64,000 bases of DNA from Clostridiales bacterium (GCA_012519905.1 JAAYPG010000066.1:1-64000), one strand, 5' to 3'. Shown: positions 44,129 to 55,104, counted from the first letter of the stretch. Program-made: numbers and translations. The notes: generated by a model not told the origin, from the sequence alone.

Positions 44129-45898
44129 GTGAAAAATATGAGCAATGGCACCATAAAAAAAGTAGCCGGTCCTTTGGTTATTGCAGAGGGTATGCGCAAT
44201 GCCAATATGTTTGACGTGGTAAGAGTTAGTAAACAACGTCTTATCGGTGAAATAATTGAAATACATGGCGACCAGGCCTCCATTCAGGTTTATGAAGAAA
44301 CTTCGGGACTTGGTCCCGGCGAGCCTGTGGAATCTACCGGCCAACCTTTAAGCGTAGAATTGGGCCCTGGTCTTATCGGAAGTATATTTGATGGAATACA
44401 ACGTCCTTTGGTAGACATCATGGAGGCTACAGGAACAAATCTGAAGCGTGGTGTTGAGATACCTTCCTTAAACAGAGAGAAAAAGTGGCATTTTGTACCT
44501 AGTGTTTCTGTTGGTACTGAGGTTGAGGCAGGAGATATCATTGGAACTGTTAATGAAACAGATATAGTTGTTCAGAAGATAATGGTTCCTGTCGGAATGA
44601 AGGGAAGGATTACATCCATTACCGAAGGAGATTATACTGTAGTTGATACTGTCGCTATACTTGAAAAAGATGATAATACTACAGAAAATCTTACATTAAT
44701 GCAGAAGTGGCCAGTGCGTCAGGGCAGACCCTATAAGCAGAAGCTTTCTCCGGATAAGCCTATGGTTACTGGACAAAGAGTTATTGATACCCTTTTCCCA
44801 ATCGCTAAGGGCGGAGTTGCAGCTATACCTGGTCCTTTCGGAAGCGGTAAAACAGTTGTACAGCATCAGCTAGCAAAATGGGCAGAGGCAGATATCGTAG
44901 TATATATCGGATGCGGTGAGCGTGGTAATGAGATGACAGACGTTCTTAATGAGTTCCCAGAGCTTAAGGATCCTAAGACAGGAAAATCACTGATGGAACG
45001 TACTGTTCTTATAGCTAATACCTCAGACATGCCGGTTGCAGCCCGTGAGGCTTCAATCTATGTTGGTATAACCATAGCGGAGTATTTCCGTGATATGGGC
45101 TATTCAGTTGCTCTGATGGCTGATTCTACATCCCGTTGGGCTGAAGCCCTTCGTGAGATGTCAGGTCGTCTTGAGGAGATGCCTGGTGAAGAGGGTTATC
45201 CCGCCTACCTGGCCAGCCGTTTAGCTCAGTTCTATGAGAGGGCTGGAAGGGTAATTAGCCTAGGTAAGGATGGAAGAGAGGGAGCCTTATCAGCTATAGG
45301 AGCTGTATCACCTCCTGGTGGTGATATTTCCGAGCCGGTATCTCAGGCAACTCTTAGAATTGTTAAGGTCTTCTGGGGCTTGGATGCCAATTTGGCCTAT
45401 AGAAGACATTTTCCAGCTATCAACTGGCTGACCAGTTACTCACTTTATGATATGGGAAAATGGTTTAATTCCAATGTAAATAGCAAATGGAATGATATGA
45501 AGGCCCGTATAATGAAGCTATTGAATGATGAGGCAGAGCTGGACGAGATAGTAAAGCTGGTTGGTATGGATGCTTTATCTGCACCAGACCGCTTAAAGTT
45601 AGAGGCGGCAAGGTCCATAAGAGAGGACTATCTACATCAGGATGCCTTCCATGAGGATGATACCTATACCAGCCTCGAGAAGCAATATTACATGATGGAG
45701 CTTGTTCTACAGTTTTATGATATATCCCTGGAGAACCTGGCAAATCTCTCTATTGATGATCTAGTTAAGTTACCCGTAAGAGAGAGAATAGGTCGTTTCA
45801 AATATATTAAGAATAATAAGATAAAGCAGGAATATGAAGAAGTCCTGATGCAATTAAAAACAGAGATTAATAATCTGGTACAGAAGGAGGATGCCTAA
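44129..45898 (+). CDS. ntpA: V-type ATP synthase subunit A (catalytic)
   Basis: [18 protein letters not shown]-loop; [30 protein letters not shown]. Confidence 0.96.
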   Translation: MKNMSNGTIKKVAGPLVIAEGMRNANMFDVVRVSKQRLIGEIIEIHGDQASIQVYEETSGLGPGEPVESTGQPLSVELGPGLIGSIFDGIQRPLVDIMEATGTNLKRGVEIPSLNREKKWHFVPSVSVGTEVEAGDIIGTVNETDIVVQKIMVPVGMKGRITSITEGDYTVVDTVAILEKDDNTTENLTLMQKWPVRQGRPYKQKLSPDKPMVTGQRVIDTLFPIAKGGVAAIPGPFGSGKTVVQHQLAKWAEADIVVYIGCGERGNEMTDVLNEFPELKDPKTGKSLMERTVLIANTSDMPVAAREASIYVGITIAEYFRDMGYSVALMADSTSRWAEALREMSGRLEEMPGEEGYPAYLASRLAQFYERAGRVISLGKDGREGALSAIGAVSPPGGDISEPVSQATLRIVKVFWGLDANLAYRRHFPAINWLTSYSLYDMGKWFNSNVNSKWNDMKARIMKLLNDEAELDEIVKLVGMDALSAPDRLKLEAARSIREDYLHQDAFHEDDTYTSLEKQYYMMELVLQFYDISLENLANLSIDDLVKLPVRERIGRFKYIKNNKIKQEYEEVLMQLKTEINNLVQKEDA

Positions 45899-47274
45899 TG
45901 CCAAAGGAATATAGAACCATAAGGGAGGTAGCGGGTCCTCTTATGCTGGTACAGGGAGTTGAAGGGGTTGCCTTTGATGAGCTGGCCGAGATAGAATTGA
46001 TCAGCGGGGAAAAACGCCGTTGTAGAGTTCTTGAGATCGATGGGGGAAATGCCCTTGTTCAATTATTTGAAAGCTCTACAGGAATTAATCTAGCCAGTAG
46101 TAAGGTACGTTTTTTAGGTAGAAGCATGGAGCTTGGTGTATCTGAAGATATGCTAAGCCGCGTGTTTGACGGTTTGGGACGTCCTATTGATAATGGGCCT
46201 GATATATTACCAGAGCAAAGACTTGATATCAATGGCCTTCCCATGAATCCTGCAGCTAGAAACTATCCGCAGGAATTTATTCAGACAGGTGTATCTGCCA
46301 TAGACGGATTAAATACATTGGTTCGTGGACAAAAGTTACCTATATTTTCAGCCAGTGGTCTACCCCATGCAAATCTGGCGGCTCAGATAGCCCGTCAAGC
46401 CAAGGTTCGTGGTACATCAGAACCCTTTGCGGTTGTATTTGCTGCTATGGGTATTACCTTTGAGGAAGCTCACTTCTTTACTGAGTCCTTCCGTGAAACT
46501 GGTGCAATAGATAGAACAGTTATGTTCGTCAATCTAGCCAATGACCCGGCTATAGAACGTATATCTACACCTCGAATGGCGCTTACGGCCGCAGAATACC
46601 TAGCCTTTGAAAAGGATATGCATGTGCTTGTAATCCTTACTGATATTACAAACTATGCTGATTCACTTAGAGAAGTATCTGCAGCCAGAAAAGAAGTTCC
46701 CGGTAGGCGTGGATACCCAGGTTATATGTATACTGACCTGGCTTCTCTTTATGAGAGAGCAGGACGTAAGAAGGGCAAGGCTGGAAGTATCACTATGATT
46801 CCCATACTTACCATGCCTGAGGATGACAAGACGCATCCTATACCTGACCTTACAGGATATATTACAGAGGGCCAGATTATACTTAGCCGTGAGCTCCACC
46901 GTCAAGGTATTGAGCCCCCTGTGGATGTATTGCCATCTCTTTCACGTCTAAAGGACAAGGGAATCGGTGAAGGTAAGACCCGAAAGGATCATGCAAATAC
47001 CATGAATCAGATATTTGCAGCTTATGCAAGGGGTAAGGAAGCAAAAGAATTGATGGTAGTTCTTGGTGAAGCTGCCCTGACTGATATTGATAAGCTCTAT
47101 GCAGATTTCGCCGATGCCTTTGAGAAGGAATATGTTTCCCAAGGTTATAATACCAACCGTGATATTGAAGATACTTTGAATCTAGGCTGGAAGCTCCTCA
47201 ATATGCTTCCTAGGGCTGAGCTTAAGAGAATAAAGGATGAGCTACTGGACGAATACTACGGCAAAGGAGACTGA
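45898..47274 (+). CDS. ntpB: V-type ATP synthase subunit B
   Basis: [37 protein letters not shown]; overlaps ntpA by 1 nt. Confidence 0.96.
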   Translation: MPKEYRTIREVAGPLMLVQGVEGVAFDELAEIELISGEKRRCRVLEIDGGNALVQLFESSTGINLASSKVRFLGRSMELGVSEDMLSRVFDGLGRPIDNGPDILPEQRLDINGLPMNPAARNYPQEFIQTGVSAIDGLNTLVRGQKLPIFSASGLPHANLAAQIARQAKVRGTSEPFAVVFAAMGITFEEAHFFTESFRETGAIDRTVMFVNLANDPAIERISTPRMALTAAEYLAFEKDMHVLVILTDITNYADSLREVSAARKEVPGRRGYPGYMYTDLASLYERAGRKKGKAGSITMIPILTMPEDDKTHPIPDLTGYITEGQIILSRELHRQGIEPPVDVLPSLSRLKDKGIGEGKTRKDHANTMNQIFAAYARGKEAKELMVVLGEAALTDIDKLYADFADAFEKEYVSQGYNTNRDIEDTLNLGWKLLNMLPRAELKRIKDELLDEYYGKGD

Positions 47275-47275
47275 T

Positions 47276-47947
47276 ATGGCTACAACACAAGTAAATCCAA
47301 CCCGTATGGAATTAACCAGACTTAAGAAGAAACTTGCCACTGCGACTAGGGGGCATAAGCTTCTTAAGGATAAAAGAGACGAGCTTATGAGAAGGTTTCT
47401 TGATATGGTTAAGGAGAATAAAGCTTTACGTGAAAAGGTTGAAGCAGGAATACACGCTGCCAATAAGAATTTTGTCTTAGCCAGATCAGTTATGGTAGAT
47501 GAGATACTTAATGTATCCTTGATGGCCCCCAGACAGGAGGTTTATCTAGACACCCATACTAAAAATGTCATGAGTGTTAATATTCCTGAATTTGAGTATA
47601 AGACAAAGACCCCGGATGAAAATGATATTTATCCTTATGGTTATGCATTTACATCCAGTGACTTGGATGATGCTGTTAAAAGTCTTGCCAATATACTACC
47701 TGATATGCTAAAGTTGGCTGAGGTGGAAAAGTCCTGTCAGCTAATGGCTGCAGAGATTGAGAAGACCAGACGTAGAGTTAATGCCCTTGAGCATGTTATG
47801 ATACCAGATATGCAAGAAAAGATAAAATATATTGTGATGAAACTTGATGAGAATGAGCGAAGTACGCAGATCCGCCTAATGAAGGTTAAGGATATGATGC
47901 TTGAAGCAGCTCACAACTATTCACAACGTTATGAGATCAATCAATAG
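47276..47947 (+). CDS. ntpD: V-type ATP synthase subunit D
   Basis: VNPTRMELTRLKKKLATATRGHKLLKDKRDELMR. Confidence 0.93.
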   Translation: MATTQVNPTRMELTRLKKKLATATRGHKLLKDKRDELMRRFLDMVKENKALREKVEAGIHAANKNFVLARSVMVDEILNVSLMAPRQEVYLDTHTKNVMSVNIPEFEYKTKTPDENDIYPYGYAFTSSDLDDAVKSLANILPDMLKLAEVEKSCQLMAAEIEKTRRRVNALEHVMIPDMQEKIKYIVMKLDENERSTQIRLMKVKDMMLEAAHNYSQRYEINQ

Positions 47948-47972
47948 AACAAAATAATTATTCTAACAACAA

Positions 47973-48024
47973 ATAGTGGCATATAGGTAGACCTAAGTGG
48001 TGTGTAGGTATTCCTATATGCCAT
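47973..48024 (+). terminator. Terminator after V-ATPase operon
   Basis: TGGCATATAGG...CCTATATGCCA. Confidence 0.65.
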
Positions 48025-48153
48025 TTAATATCTTAAGCAAAGAAGAAAATTTCTTTTTATTATTTACTGAAACTAGTGTGTTTAATTGCTATATATGATA
48101 CAATCTGGATATAAATATTTGACCTTAGAGGAAAAGGGGAGGGAAGATTACAA

Positions 48154-48870
48154 TTGACTGTTCGGTATAACTGTGCGAAATGTAATGATAGTTTGTGCAT
48201 GCATAAGGTTCCAATCTTTTCATCATTAGATAAGGAAGATCTTAAGAAGATAATGGGTTTAATTAGACATCATGAATATAAAAAAGGCGATATCCTGGTC
48301 TTTGATGGAGATCCAATGGATTCAGTAGTAATAATTAATGAGGGTAGTGTTAAGGCCTATAAGAATACTGCAGATGGCCGTGAGCAGATTCTATATGTAT
48401 TTTCTGCAGGTGATTTTTTTGGAGAACAGAATTTGTTCAGTGGGCAAGCATCAACATTTTCTGTAGAAGCCCTTGGTACTGTTAAAACCTGCAACTTATC
48501 CAGAAAGCAGTTTCAAGAACTCCTTTATCGTTTTCCTGATATAGCAGTAAAGATTATAGATGAATTAGGTAATCGTATGACTAGGCTGGAGAATACGCTT
48601 CAAAGTATCGGAGTAAGAAATGTTGATAATAGAATAGGCAGTATTTTAATTGAATTTGCTGAAAAATACGGGTCCAATAATGATAAGGGTACTATTATTC
48701 ATCTACCCTTAAGTAGAGAAGGTATAGCAAATTATCTTGGAATTGCTAGAGAAACAGTAAGTAGAAAGTTTAGTCAGCTTGAAAATGATGGAATTATTCA
48801 TTCACTTAATAATAGGGAAATATTGATTCTGGATATGGATAGAATAGAGGCTCTTGCCGGAATTAATTAA
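48154..48870 (+). CDS. Crp/Fnr-family transcriptional regulator
   Basis: cNMP-like domain, Cys-rich N-terminus (CAKCNDSLC), HTH LSREGIANYLGIARETVSRKFSQLENDGII. Confidence 0.9.
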   Translation: MTVRYNCAKCNDSLCMHKVPIFSSLDKEDLKKIMGLIRHHEYKKGDILVFDGDPMDSVVIINEGSVKAYKNTADGREQILYVFSAGDFFGEQNLFSGQASTFSVEALGTVKTCNLSRKQFQELLYRFPDIAVKIIDELGNRMTRLENTLQSIGVRNVDNRIGSILIEFAEKYGSNNDKGTIIHLPLSREGIANYLGIARETVSRKFSQLENDGIIHSLNNREILILDMDRIEALAGIN

Positions 48871-48945
48871 AATTATGAATATGACTGAAGGGAAGGGGAA
48901 TACTTCTTTATAGCGAAAAATTTATTAAAGCTAAGGAGGCCCTAT

Positions 48946-49560
48946 ATGTCAGTTGATTTTAAGAACAGTCAGACAAAAGATAATCTGATGAGAGCTTTTG
49001 CTGGTGAAAGCCAGGCTAGAAATCGTTATACCTTTGCTGCATCACAAGCTAAAAAAGAGCATCATCATGTAATTGAAGCTATTTTTAGATTTACTGCAGA
49101 TCAGGAAAAGGAGCATGCTGAGATTTTCTATGAACATCTAAAGGAGCTGGCGGGAGAGAATATTCAAGTTGATGGAGCATATCCAGTAGATATAGCAGAT
49201 GATGTATCTAAGCTATTACGTATGGCTCAGCATAATGAATATGAAGAGTATGATCCTGTCTATAAGAAATTTGGAGATATAGCTAAAGAAGAGGGCTTTA
49301 ATAAAGTCGCAGCATCATTTCACATGATTGCAAAGATAGAGAAGATTCATGGTGATCGTTTTGGTAAATTTGCCGAGCTACTTGAGGAGAACAAACTCTA
49401 TGTATCCGATGTGGAGATAGGGTGGATGTGCCTAAACTGTGGCCATGTGCATTGGGGTAAAGAAGCTCCAAAAGAATGTCCAGTCTGTCACCATGATAGA
49501 GGATACTTTATTAGGCTTGAGCTGGCACCATTTCATAACCTAAAATTAGATAAGGAATAA
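48946..49560 (+). CDS. rubrerythrin
   Basis: AFAGESQARNRYTFAASQAKKE, DQEKEHAEIF, C-terminal rubredoxin-like CLNCGHVHWGKEAPKECPVCHH. Confidence 0.95.
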   Translation: MSVDFKNSQTKDNLMRAFAGESQARNRYTFAASQAKKEHHHVIEAIFRFTADQEKEHAEIFYEHLKELAGENIQVDGAYPVDIADDVSKLLRMAQHNEYEEYDPVYKKFGDIAKEEGFNKVAASFHMIAKIEKIHGDRFGKFAELLEENKLYVSDVEIGWMCLNCGHVHWGKEAPKECPVCHHDRGYFIRLELAPFHNLKLDKE

Positions 49561-49571
49561 GAAAAATAACA

Positions 49572-49678
49572 CACTAGGAGTAAATGATTATTTCTCGCTT
49601 TCTTCCATAAGATATCGGTGGTCACACCCCTGGAGGACTTGATCTTAAGTGAGGAAATTGATCTTATATCTCTTAGTG
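49572..49678 (+). ncRNA. Candidate structured RNA / complex terminator downstream of rubrerythrin
   Basis: Outer stem CACTAGGAG/CTCTTAGTG followed by U-tract; inner ATAAGAT/ATCTTAT; GGTG/CACC; duplicated TTGATCTTA allows alternative pairing. Confidence 0.4.
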
Positions 49679-49744
49679 TTTTTATTTATGGCTTTACACA
49701 TAGTAATCCATACTACATAACAAGGAAAAGAATACTGCAAGATG

Positions 49745-49773
49745 TTGACAAGAAACCTTTGTGTGGTTATAAT
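49745..49773 (+). promoter_or_regulatory. Consensus sigma-A promoter upstream of the NMO-like gene
   Basis: TTGACA, 17-nt spacer, TATAAT. Confidence 0.8.
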
Positions 49774-49840
49774 TGCAATATAATAGTTTGATTATCAAAG
49801 TAAATTCATAGAAGATATGATTGATTTGGAGGAATAATAT

Positions 49841-50896
49841 ATGAATATGAAGCCCTTAATTATAGGTAATATAAAAGCAAAATATCCAATTATTCAAGGG
49901 GGAATGGGTGTAGGTGTCAGTAGGTGGCGCTTAGCAGGAACGGTTGCTAGAGAAGGAGGAATTGGGATAATCTCCACAGCTCAGATTGGATATGATGATC
50001 CTGAATTTGAGCAAGAGCAGATTCCTACAAATCTAAAAGCTATTAAGAAACATATAGATAAGGCAAGGGAAATAGCGAATGGAGGTATTATCGGTGTAAA
50101 TATTATGGTGGCCACTAAGCAGTATGAAAGCTATGTTAGGGCTGCCTGTGAGGCAAAGGCGGATGTCATTATATCAGGAGCAGGCCTTCCTATTAATCTT
50201 CCAGAGCTAACCAAGGGTTTTGATATAAAGATAGCCCCTATAGTATCCAGTTTAAAAGCGGCTTCGGTTATACTAAAAATGTGGGATAGAAAATACAAGC
50301 AAACAGCGGATTTTATAGTTATAGAGGGTCCAAGGGCAGGAGGACATCTGGGATTTACAAGAGAAGAGATTGTAAGTATGAGTGATTCTGATTTTGATAA
50401 GATTATTAAAGATATAGTGGAATACCTAAAGGAGTTTGAGGAGAAATACGAAAAAGATATTCCCGTGATAGTAGCAGGTGGTATATATGATCGGGAGGAT
50501 ATTAAGCATGTCATGTCCTTAGGAGCTGATGGTGTACAGATGGCCACAAGGTTTGTCGTAACTGAAGAATGTGATGCTAGTCTTGAATTTAAGCAGGCTT
50601 ATATTAAGGCAAAAAAAGAAGATATCGATGTGGTTATTAGTCCTGTTGGTATGCCAGGACGTGCTATTATTACTCCATTTATAAAAAGAACAAAAAAGGG
50701 CAGGATACCTGTCGATAAGTGTTACAAGTGTATACAGCGCTGTAATCCGAAGGATACACCATATTGTATAACAAGGTCCTTAGTCAATGCTGTTAAAGGT
50801 AATATTAGTGAGGGACTCGTCTTTTGCGGTGAAACTGCATATCGCTTAGATAAAATAACAACGGTAAAGGAAATATTCGAAGAACTAATATACTAA
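49841..50896 (+). CDS. NAD(P)H-dependent flavin oxidoreductase / nitronate monooxygenase family
   Basis: PIIQGGMGVGVSRWRLAGTVAREGGIGIIS, GPRAGGHLGF, GADGVQMATRFV; C-terminal Cys cluster. Confidence 0.85.
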   Translation: MNMKPLIIGNIKAKYPIIQGGMGVGVSRWRLAGTVAREGGIGIISTAQIGYDDPEFEQEQIPTNLKAIKKHIDKAREIANGGIIGVNIMVATKQYESYVRAACEAKADVIISGAGLPINLPELTKGFDIKIAPIVSSLKAASVILKMWDRKYKQTADFIVIEGPRAGGHLGFTREEIVSMSDSDFDKIIKDIVEYLKEFEEKYEKDIPVIVAGGIYDREDIKHVMSLGADGVQMATRFVVTEECDASLEFKQAYIKAKKEDIDVVISPVGMPGRAIITPFIKRTKKGRIPVDKCYKCIQRCNPKDTPYCITRSLVNAVKGNISEGLVFCGETAYRLDKITTVKEIFEELIY

Positions 50897-50972
50897 TAAT
50901 ATAGTTAGTTTAAAAACTATAGTTGCCTTCAATTAAGAGCTTATGTATAATAAGTTTACAATTATTATCATA

Positions 50973-50988
50973 TGTGATTTAGGTCACA
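50973..50988. promoter_or_regulatory. Putative Crp/Fnr-family binding site
   Basis: TGTGATTTAGGTCACA = TGTGA-N6-TCACA with perfect half-sites, 100 bp upstream of the DUF1858 gene. Confidence 0.6.
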
Positions 50989-51087
50989 GAATATATTTCC
51001 ATAACATTCTATACTTTTAAATACTATAAATAATATATATGAACATATTATTATGGTTCAATCTATTGATATAGAAGGAGTATTTTT

Positions 51088-51318
51088 ATGGAAGATAAGA
51101 CAGTTGATTTAAATAAAAGTGTTTATGAAATATGTAATGAATATAAGGATTTACCTGAAATATTACATGACTTGGGTTTTGTGGATATTATAAAGCCAGG
51201 AATGCTTCATACGGCAGGTAGATTCATGACATTAAAAAAGGGAGCAGCTTTAAAGAAGATAAGCATAGATAGTATTAAGGAAAGGCTCTCCCTACATGGA
51301 TATAATACTATAGACTAG
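51088..51318 (+). CDS. DUF1858 domain protein
   Basis: 76 aa; VYEICNEYKDLPEILHDLGFVDI...GRFMTLKKGAALKKIS. Confidence 0.8.
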   Translation: MEDKTVDLNKSVYEICNEYKDLPEILHDLGFVDIIKPGMLHTAGRFMTLKKGAALKKISIDSIKERLSLHGYNTID

Positions 51319-51339
51319 AATATAATATCATCTAATAAC

Positions 51340-51367
51340 GAAACCTTGATGTAATATCAGGGTTTCT
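51340..51367 (+). terminator. Terminator between DUF1858 and gnd
   Basis: GAAACCTTGAT gtaat ATCAGGGTTTC. Confidence 0.6.
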
Positions 51368-51387
51368 TATGAATAGGAGGGAATATA

Positions 51388-52797
51388 ATGTCAAAGCAGA
51401 CAGTTGGATTAATAGGATTAGCAGTTATGGGAAAAAACCTGGCACTAAATATTGCCGACCATGGATATTCTGTGGCGGTATATAACCGCTCTAGAGAAAA
51501 GACCGATAGCTTACTAGATGAGGCAAAGCATGAAAATATTATAGGTACTTATTCATTGGAGGAGTTGGTAAATTCTCTTGAAAAGCCTAGAAAGATAATA
51601 TTAATGGTTAAGGCAGGTAAAGCAGTGGATGACATGATAGAGCAGCTTATCCCCTTGATATCACCAGGTGACTTATTAGTGGATGGTGGGAACTCAAACT
51701 ATCTAGATACCATGGAAAGAGCGGCAAGACTTGAAGAAAAGAATATTCATTATCTTGGCTCAGGAATATCAGGTGGTGAGGAAGGAGCCCGTAGAGGCCC
51801 AGCTATAATGCCTGGGGGAAGCAAAGAAGCTTACAGGATGATGGAAAAAATTCTTACAGATATTTCTGCCAAGGTTGGAAGTGATGCTTGTAGTACTTAT
51901 ATCGGAAAAAACGGTGCTGGGCATTTTGTGAAAATGGTTCATAATGGGATCGAATATGCAGATATGCAGCTTATTGTAGAAGCGTATTCAATATTAAAGC
52001 AGGTACTCGGTCTTACAGCTCCTGATTTTCATGAAATCTTTACTAAATGGAATGAGGGAGAGCTTAACAGCTACTTGATAGAGATAACAGCAGATATATT
52101 CAAGAAAAAAGATCCTGAAACAGGCAACTATCTAGTCGACATGATTCTTGATGTAGCTGGCCAAAAGGGTACTGGCAAATGGACAGGACAGGTATCACTG
52201 GAACTTGGCGTACCTACACCAACCATTACCACAGCAGTATATGAGCGTTATATTTCATCCATGAAGGAGGAAAGAGTAATAGCACATAAGGTTCTTAGTG
52301 GTCCAGAGAGCGAAACAAAGCTTTCAAAGGAAGAGGCTGATAAATTCATAGAGGCAGTACGAAAGGGATTATATGCTAGTAAGATATGTGCATACGCCCA
52401 GGGATTTAGCCTTATGCGCGTGGCTTCATTGAAGTATGACTGGGATTTAAACCTAGGAGATATCGCAAAAATATTCCGTGGTGGATGTATAATTCGTGCC
52501 CAATTTTTGAATAGAATAATGGAAGCATATGATCAGAAAAAAGATCTTATTAATCTATTGTTAGCAGATTATTTTAAGGATATAGTCAGCGAATATCAGG
52601 CTGATTGGAGAACTGTTATAACTACAGCCATAGCTAATGGGATTCCTAGCCCGGCATTTTCCAGTGCCCTAGCCTATTACGACAGCTACCGTTCTGTAGA
52701 ATTACCCATGAACCTTCTCCAAGCCCAAAGAGATTACTTCGGTGCCCATACCTATATGCGTACTGATAAGGAAGGCATCTTCCATACCCAGTGGTAA
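51388..52797 (+). CDS. gnd: 6-phosphogluconate dehydrogenase, decarboxylating
   Basis: GLIGLAVMGKNLALNIADHGY, GSGISGGEEGARRGPAIMPGG, VKMVHNGIEYADMQLI. Confidence 0.96.
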   Translation: MSKQTVGLIGLAVMGKNLALNIADHGYSVAVYNRSREKTDSLLDEAKHENIIGTYSLEELVNSLEKPRKIILMVKAGKAVDDMIEQLIPLISPGDLLVDGGNSNYLDTMERAARLEEKNIHYLGSGISGGEEGARRGPAIMPGGSKEAYRMMEKILTDISAKVGSDACSTYIGKNGAGHFVKMVHNGIEYADMQLIVEAYSILKQVLGLTAPDFHEIFTKWNEGELNSYLIEITADIFKKKDPETGNYLVDMILDVAGQKGTGKWTGQVSLELGVPTPTITTAVYERYISSMKEERVIAHKVLSGPESETKLSKEEADKFIEAVRKGLYASKICAYAQGFSLMRVASLKYDWDLNLGDIAKIFRGGCIIRAQFLNRIMEAYDQKKDLINLLLADYFKDIVSEYQADWRTVITTAIANGIPSPAFSSALAYYDSYRSVELPMNLLQAQRDYFGAHTYMRTDKEGIFHTQW

Positions 52798-52798
52798 A

Positions 52799-52918
52799 AC
52801 TGTACCGGGTACGGTACCAGAAGTAACAGTAATCAATACGGTACCAGGTACCAAAACTATCGGTACCTGAAAGTATAGATAAAAGGTACCTGGTACCGTT
52901 AACACACCTGGTACCGGA
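52799..52918. repeat. GTACC(A/T)GGTAC palindromic repeat cluster B
   Basis: TGTACCGGGTAC, GGTACCAG, GGTACCAGGTACC, GGTACCTG, GGTACCTGGTACC, CCTGGTACCGG; fills the gnd-zwf gap. Confidence 0.9.
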
Positions 52919-52957
52919 ATGACTGAAGCAACAGTACGCAGAAGGAGGAGAGTACTT

Positions 52958-54466
52958 ATGATGGACTATAATAATATGTTTGGTGGAGATAAGGATTTGT
53001 CTGCAATTCTTGTGATTTTTGGTGGTACTGGTGACTTAACTCATAGAAAACTGATGCCAGCCTTATATAATATGCTTCTAGATGGCTTAGTGCCAGAGCA
53101 TTTTAAGGTGGTGTCTATCGGTAGGAGAGATAAGACTGACGATGAATATAAGAATGAAATACGAGCATCCATAGATAGACACTCAAGAAATAAGGTGGAC
53201 GAGGATATATGGACTAGGCTTAAGGATATGATTAAATACTATCGTTTTGATTTTAGAGATAATGATGGTTATCCTAAACTAAAAGAATATCTAGAAGAGA
53301 TTGATAAAACGGCTAATACTAGGGGAAATAGGATATATTATATGGCTGTTGCTCCTGAGTATTTTGAGACTATAGTCCATGGATTGCATAGCGCTAAAAT
53401 GGCAAAAGTAGAGGGATCATGGAGTCGCCTTGTGATAGAAAAACCCTTTGGCAAGGATTTGATAACAGCTAGACAGCTAAACCAGAAACTCCTGGAGGTT
53501 TTCGAGGAAAAGAACATATATCGAATCGACCACTATCTTGGTAAGGAAATGATACAGAACATAATGGTACTTAGATTTAGCAACTCAATCTTTGAATCCA
53601 TTTGGAATAATAAATTTATTGATAATATACAGATATCCTTGACTGAAAAGTTGGGAGTTGGAACCCGTGGAGGTTATTACGAGCATTCAGGAGCTATGCG
53701 GGATATGATTCAAAACCATATTATGCAGATATTATCGCTTGTAGCCATGGAACCCCCTGTAAACCTTAAGACTGATTCAATTCGTACGGAGAAGCTTAAG
53801 GTTATCGAAGCCATAGAGGATATATCGCCTGAATTTCTCAAAAACAATGTTGTATTTGGGCAATATGATAGGGGAGTAATAGATGGAAAGCCTGTGGTCG
53901 GCTATAGAGAGGAAGTTAATGTTCCTAAGGATTCAGGTACAGAGACTTTTGTGGCATTAAAACTTCATGTCAATAATTTTAGATGGGCAAATACACCCTT
54001 CTATATCAGAACAGGCAAAAGACTAGGTAACTACGGAGCTGAGATAGTTATTCAATTTAAGGACTTACCCAATATTTTGTATTTTGAGGATAGCAATATC
54101 CAAGAGCCCAATCTCTTGGTTATAAGGATACAACCAAATGTCGGTGTCTTCTTTCAATTTAATACAAAGGATTTTTCTAGCCATCATGGTATCATTCCTA
54201 CCAAAATGGATACCAGCTATGTAAGTCCTACACAAGGAAACACTCCAGAGGCCTATGAAAGATTGATTTATGATATTTTAAGAGGAGATTCTACTCTTTT
54301 CTCTAGGTGGGATGAGGTAGAGGCAGCTTGGACTGTAGCGGATAAAATAATTAGTTATAGAGAGCAAAGCAATGTAAGATTTCCGAATTATGATGCAGGC
54401 TCTATGGGACCAATAAGAGCTTTTGAGCTCTTGGCAAAGGAAGGAAGGAAATGGTGGAACATATGA
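52958..54466 (+). CDS. zwf: glucose-6-phosphate 1-dehydrogenase
   Basis: VIFGGTGDLTHRKLMPALYNM, RIDHYLGKEMIQNIMVLRF; start 52958 after gaaggagg RBS. Confidence 0.96.
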   Translation: MMDYNNMFGGDKDLSAILVIFGGTGDLTHRKLMPALYNMLLDGLVPEHFKVVSIGRRDKTDDEYKNEIRASIDRHSRNKVDEDIWTRLKDMIKYYRFDFRDNDGYPKLKEYLEEIDKTANTRGNRIYYMAVAPEYFETIVHGLHSAKMAKVEGSWSRLVIEKPFGKDLITARQLNQKLLEVFEEKNIYRIDHYLGKEMIQNIMVLRFSNSIFESIWNNKFIDNIQISLTEKLGVGTRGGYYEHSGAMRDMIQNHIMQILSLVAMEPPVNLKTDSIRTEKLKVIEAIEDISPEFLKNNVVFGQYDRGVIDGKPVVGYREEVNVPKDSGTETFVALKLHVNNFRWANTPFYIRTGKRLGNYGAEIVIQFKDLPNILYFEDSNIQEPNLLVIRIQPNVGVFFQFNTKDFSSHHGIIPTKMDTSYVSPTQGNTPEAYERLIYDILRGDSTLFSRWDEVEAAWTVADKIISYREQSNVRFPNYDAGSMGPIRAFELLAKEGRKWWNI

Positions 54467-55101
54467 TAATAAATACAAAGGATTTTAAGATATTCGATAT
54501 ATCAATGCCGATTTCATATAATATGCCTGTGTATAAGGGATTGGAATACAAAAGACCAATTATAAGTATTGATGGAGATTTCTCCACAGGCTCCTCCTAT
54601 GAGACCAGACTAGAGATGAATCTTCATACAGGAACCCACCTTGATACCCCAAAGCATATGATAGCAGAGGGCTATACTCTAGAGGAGCTAGAGCTGAATC
54701 GGGTGGTAACCCATTGTAGGGTATATGACCTTACAGATCTAAAGGATAAAATCACAGATAAAGACCTTATGAAATTAGATATCAAGGAAGGGGATTTTAT
54801 AGTCTTAAAAACAAGAAATTCATTTGAGGAAATTCTTGAGAAGGATTTTATATATCTCGATAAAAGCGGAGCTGAATACTTAACCAAGTTGAATATAAAA
54901 GGTGTTGGAATAGATGCCCTAGGCATAGAGAGAGCTCAACCAGACCATGAGACTCATATTAACTTGTTTAACTCTAACATCATGATTCTTGAGGGTTTAA
55001 GACTAAAGGATATTGTAGAAGGGGAATATATGCTGAGTGCCGCTCCCATATATATTCCGGGAGCAGAGGCGGCTCCTGTAAGAGCTTATTTGATAAAGTA
55101 A
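54463..55101 (+). CDS. cyclase family protein (kynurenine formamidase-like)
   Basis: FDISMPISYNMPVYKG, MNLHTGTHLDTPKHM, GVGIDALGIERAQPDHETH. Confidence 0.85.
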   Translation: MIINTKDFKIFDISMPISYNMPVYKGLEYKRPIISIDGDFSTGSSYETRLEMNLHTGTHLDTPKHMIAEGYTLEELELNRVVTHCRVYDLTDLKDKITDKDLMKLDIKEGDFIVLKTRNSFEEILEKDFIYLDKSGAEYLTKLNIKGVGIDALGIERAQPDHETHINLFNSNIMILEGLRLKDIVEGEYMLSAAPIYIPGAEAAPVRAYLIK

Positions 55102-55104
55102 ATT

